Shown here one piece after another: positions 62,808 through 64,000 of a stretch of 64,000 nt of DNA. The stretch is from Dillenia suffruticosa. Its lineage: Eukaryota; Streptophyta; Magnoliopsida; Dilleniales; Dilleniaceae. The stretch covers positions 36,458,261-36,522,260 of the forward strand of contig JAVTVX010000012.1 in NCBI GenBank assembly GCA_033439265.1, given 5' to 3'. The position numbers and the translations under genes are program-made. The notes under the pieces are model-generated. The model searched no databases and was not told the DNA's origin. It saw nothing but the letters and a program-made list of their open reading frames with translations. Numbering within the stretch: position 1 is the first letter of the stretch; each line of letters opens with the position of its first letter.

Positions 62808-64000
62808 ATGGCATCGGTAGCCAAGAAGGGTCTGCATCAGTACCTGCTACAGCTTCAACTACACCCTTTGAGGACTAAAGTGAGTTTATCCTCTCTCTCT
62901 CTCTCTCTCTCTCTCGAAAGTGTTGGATTTGGTCAACTGTTAATTGTTCTTAAATTCCAGATTATTGTTTTTTGTCTGGTCTGATCAAAGGGGTTTTTCC
63001 GATTAAATTGAGCAAATTCCAAATAAATTTAGGGTTTTTTTTCTCCCAACACGTTGAACAAATTCTTTGTTCTTTTGATCGATTTCACTACTTGAGGACT
63101 AAAGATGTTGAATTTGATCAAATATTAGATGTTTGTTCTTTTTAATTTTTCCATACTGTCTTCTTTATAATCTGGTGTGAACTGAGGGGTTCTTTTCTCC
63201 TAATGAAATGAGATACTAAATGAGCAAGTTCTTATATAGTGAAAAATGGGTTTTTGTTCTTTTGATCAATTTTGACCGTTGTTTGATCCAATTTTGATTT
63301 TTTCTGTCTGTTGTATGTGTCTTGTGGGTAGGCAATTACAGCGGGTGTTTTGTCGGCTATAAGTGATATATCAGCTCAGAAGCTCACTGGTATTCAGAAA
63401 ATTCAACTCAGGCGCCTTCTTCTCAAAGTGGTCTCTACTCTCTCTCGCTCTCTCGTTTGTAGTAATTTTTTACTGATCTGACATGTTGATTACAATACAT
63501 TGGACAAAAGGCAAAGTTTCTACTCAGCGCTGATTACACGATGGTTACACACAGAGTTGGCTTTACCCTTTATCTTGAACTTTTCGTGCATCTCAATTTA
63601 ACTTGAAATTTTGGTAAAATTATAGTTAATTTTTGTAGTGGATGTGATTGTATCAGTCACCACTAGTAGTGGACTTCTTTACCAAGAAAGAAATACAAAT
63701 CTGGATGAGTGCTTGTCTTTTCTCCCTTGAACTGAGCTAGACATGGCTAAAACAGGGTCAGAGGGTTATATTGCTAGGACTTATGTTATATGAGAAATTC
63801 TGGGTGGTTTGTTCAGATATTTTGCATGCATGACTCTTGTTAATCAGGCTAGCTAGTATCAATGAACAATAATATCATGGGTATTTCTAGAGAGGCAATT
63901 CTGTTGCTTGTGTTTATTGCCCGAAAGCATTCTGATTTTTATGCCATTGAAGAATAACTTAATCAAATGAACACTAATGGTATCAAATTGCTGTTTACAT
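62808..64000 (+). CDS. PMP22: PMP22, peroxisomal membrane protein of the Mpv17/PMP22 family (partial)
   Basis: The first part of a peroxisomal integral membrane protein of the Mpv17/PMP22 family, thought to affect membrane permeability. Exon 1 (62808-62879) encodes MASVAKKGLHQYLLQLQLHP and the LRTK that follows. Exon 2 (63332 to about 63427 or 63430) encodes AITAGVLSAISDISAQKL then TGIQKIQLRRLLLK, the first membrane segment and the basic loop. The donor after the last Lys is either GTGGTC or GTCTCT. The rest, to the window end, is intron, so about 56 of the roughly 190 residues expected for the family are visible. The start codon was chosen because it gives the family's N-terminus; an upstream in-frame Met (62784) would add eight residues. 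The gene is divergent from the E2 gene. Confidence 0.85.

Overview
The window looks like nuclear DNA from a flowering plant, most likely a core eudicot. It is AT-rich and gene-sparse. Genes are split by GT-AG introns, and there are many GA/CT and AT microsatellites, a decayed Ty1/copia retrotransposon and a CACTA-type miniature element. The recognised genes (an AGAMOUS/PLENA-clade MADS-box factor, SGNH/GDSL lipases, UTP6, glycine-decarboxylase T-protein, the E2 of 2-oxoglutarate dehydrogenase, PMP22) are typical of angiosperms. The species cannot be named from the sequence.

Layout. 1-8.2 kb: AT-rich intergenic DNA with degenerate repeats. 8.2-16.05 kb (+): a complete C-function MADS-box gene with a 4.4 kb regulatory intron after the MADS exon; conserved in-frame codons lie upstream of its first ATG and begin at an ACG. 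16.3-24.1 kb (-): two tandem GDSL esterase/lipase genes with identical five-exon architecture; their downstream flanks are also duplicated. 24.1-30.5 kb: intergenic DNA holding a 483 bp CACTA element with a perfect 3 bp target duplication. 30.6-35.8 kb (+): a degenerate copia retrotransposon. 35.9-38.4 kb: two convergent paralogues of an unrecognised secreted or membrane-targeted plant protein. The copy next to the retrotransposon LTR is frameshifted, the other is intact.

39.7-43.8 kb (+): a UTP6 gene with a good ribosome-biogenesis promoter but at least six lesions in its body. 44.6-45.5 kb (-): four clean exons of a conserved plant protein I cannot name; its 5' end was not found. 45.5-49.8 kb: intergenic DNA with a dispersed repeat present twice. 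49.9-53.1 kb (+): intact mitochondrial T-protein (GLDT/GDCST). 56.05-61.6 kb (-): intact 14-coding-exon E2 dihydrolipoyl succinyltransferase. 62.7-64.0 kb (+): first two exons of PMP22, divergent from E2 and cut by the window edge.

The genes do not form a functional cluster. T-protein and the 2-OGDH E2 both act in the mitochondrial matrix, in enzyme systems built around lipoyl carriers, but they lie 3 kb apart as independent genes. The best leads are the non-AUG start and intronic enhancer of the MADS gene, the decayed UTP6 behind an intact promoter, and the broken half of the convergent gene pair. I saw no wholly new gene system. Exon boundaries were read by eye from splice sites and reading-frame continuity.
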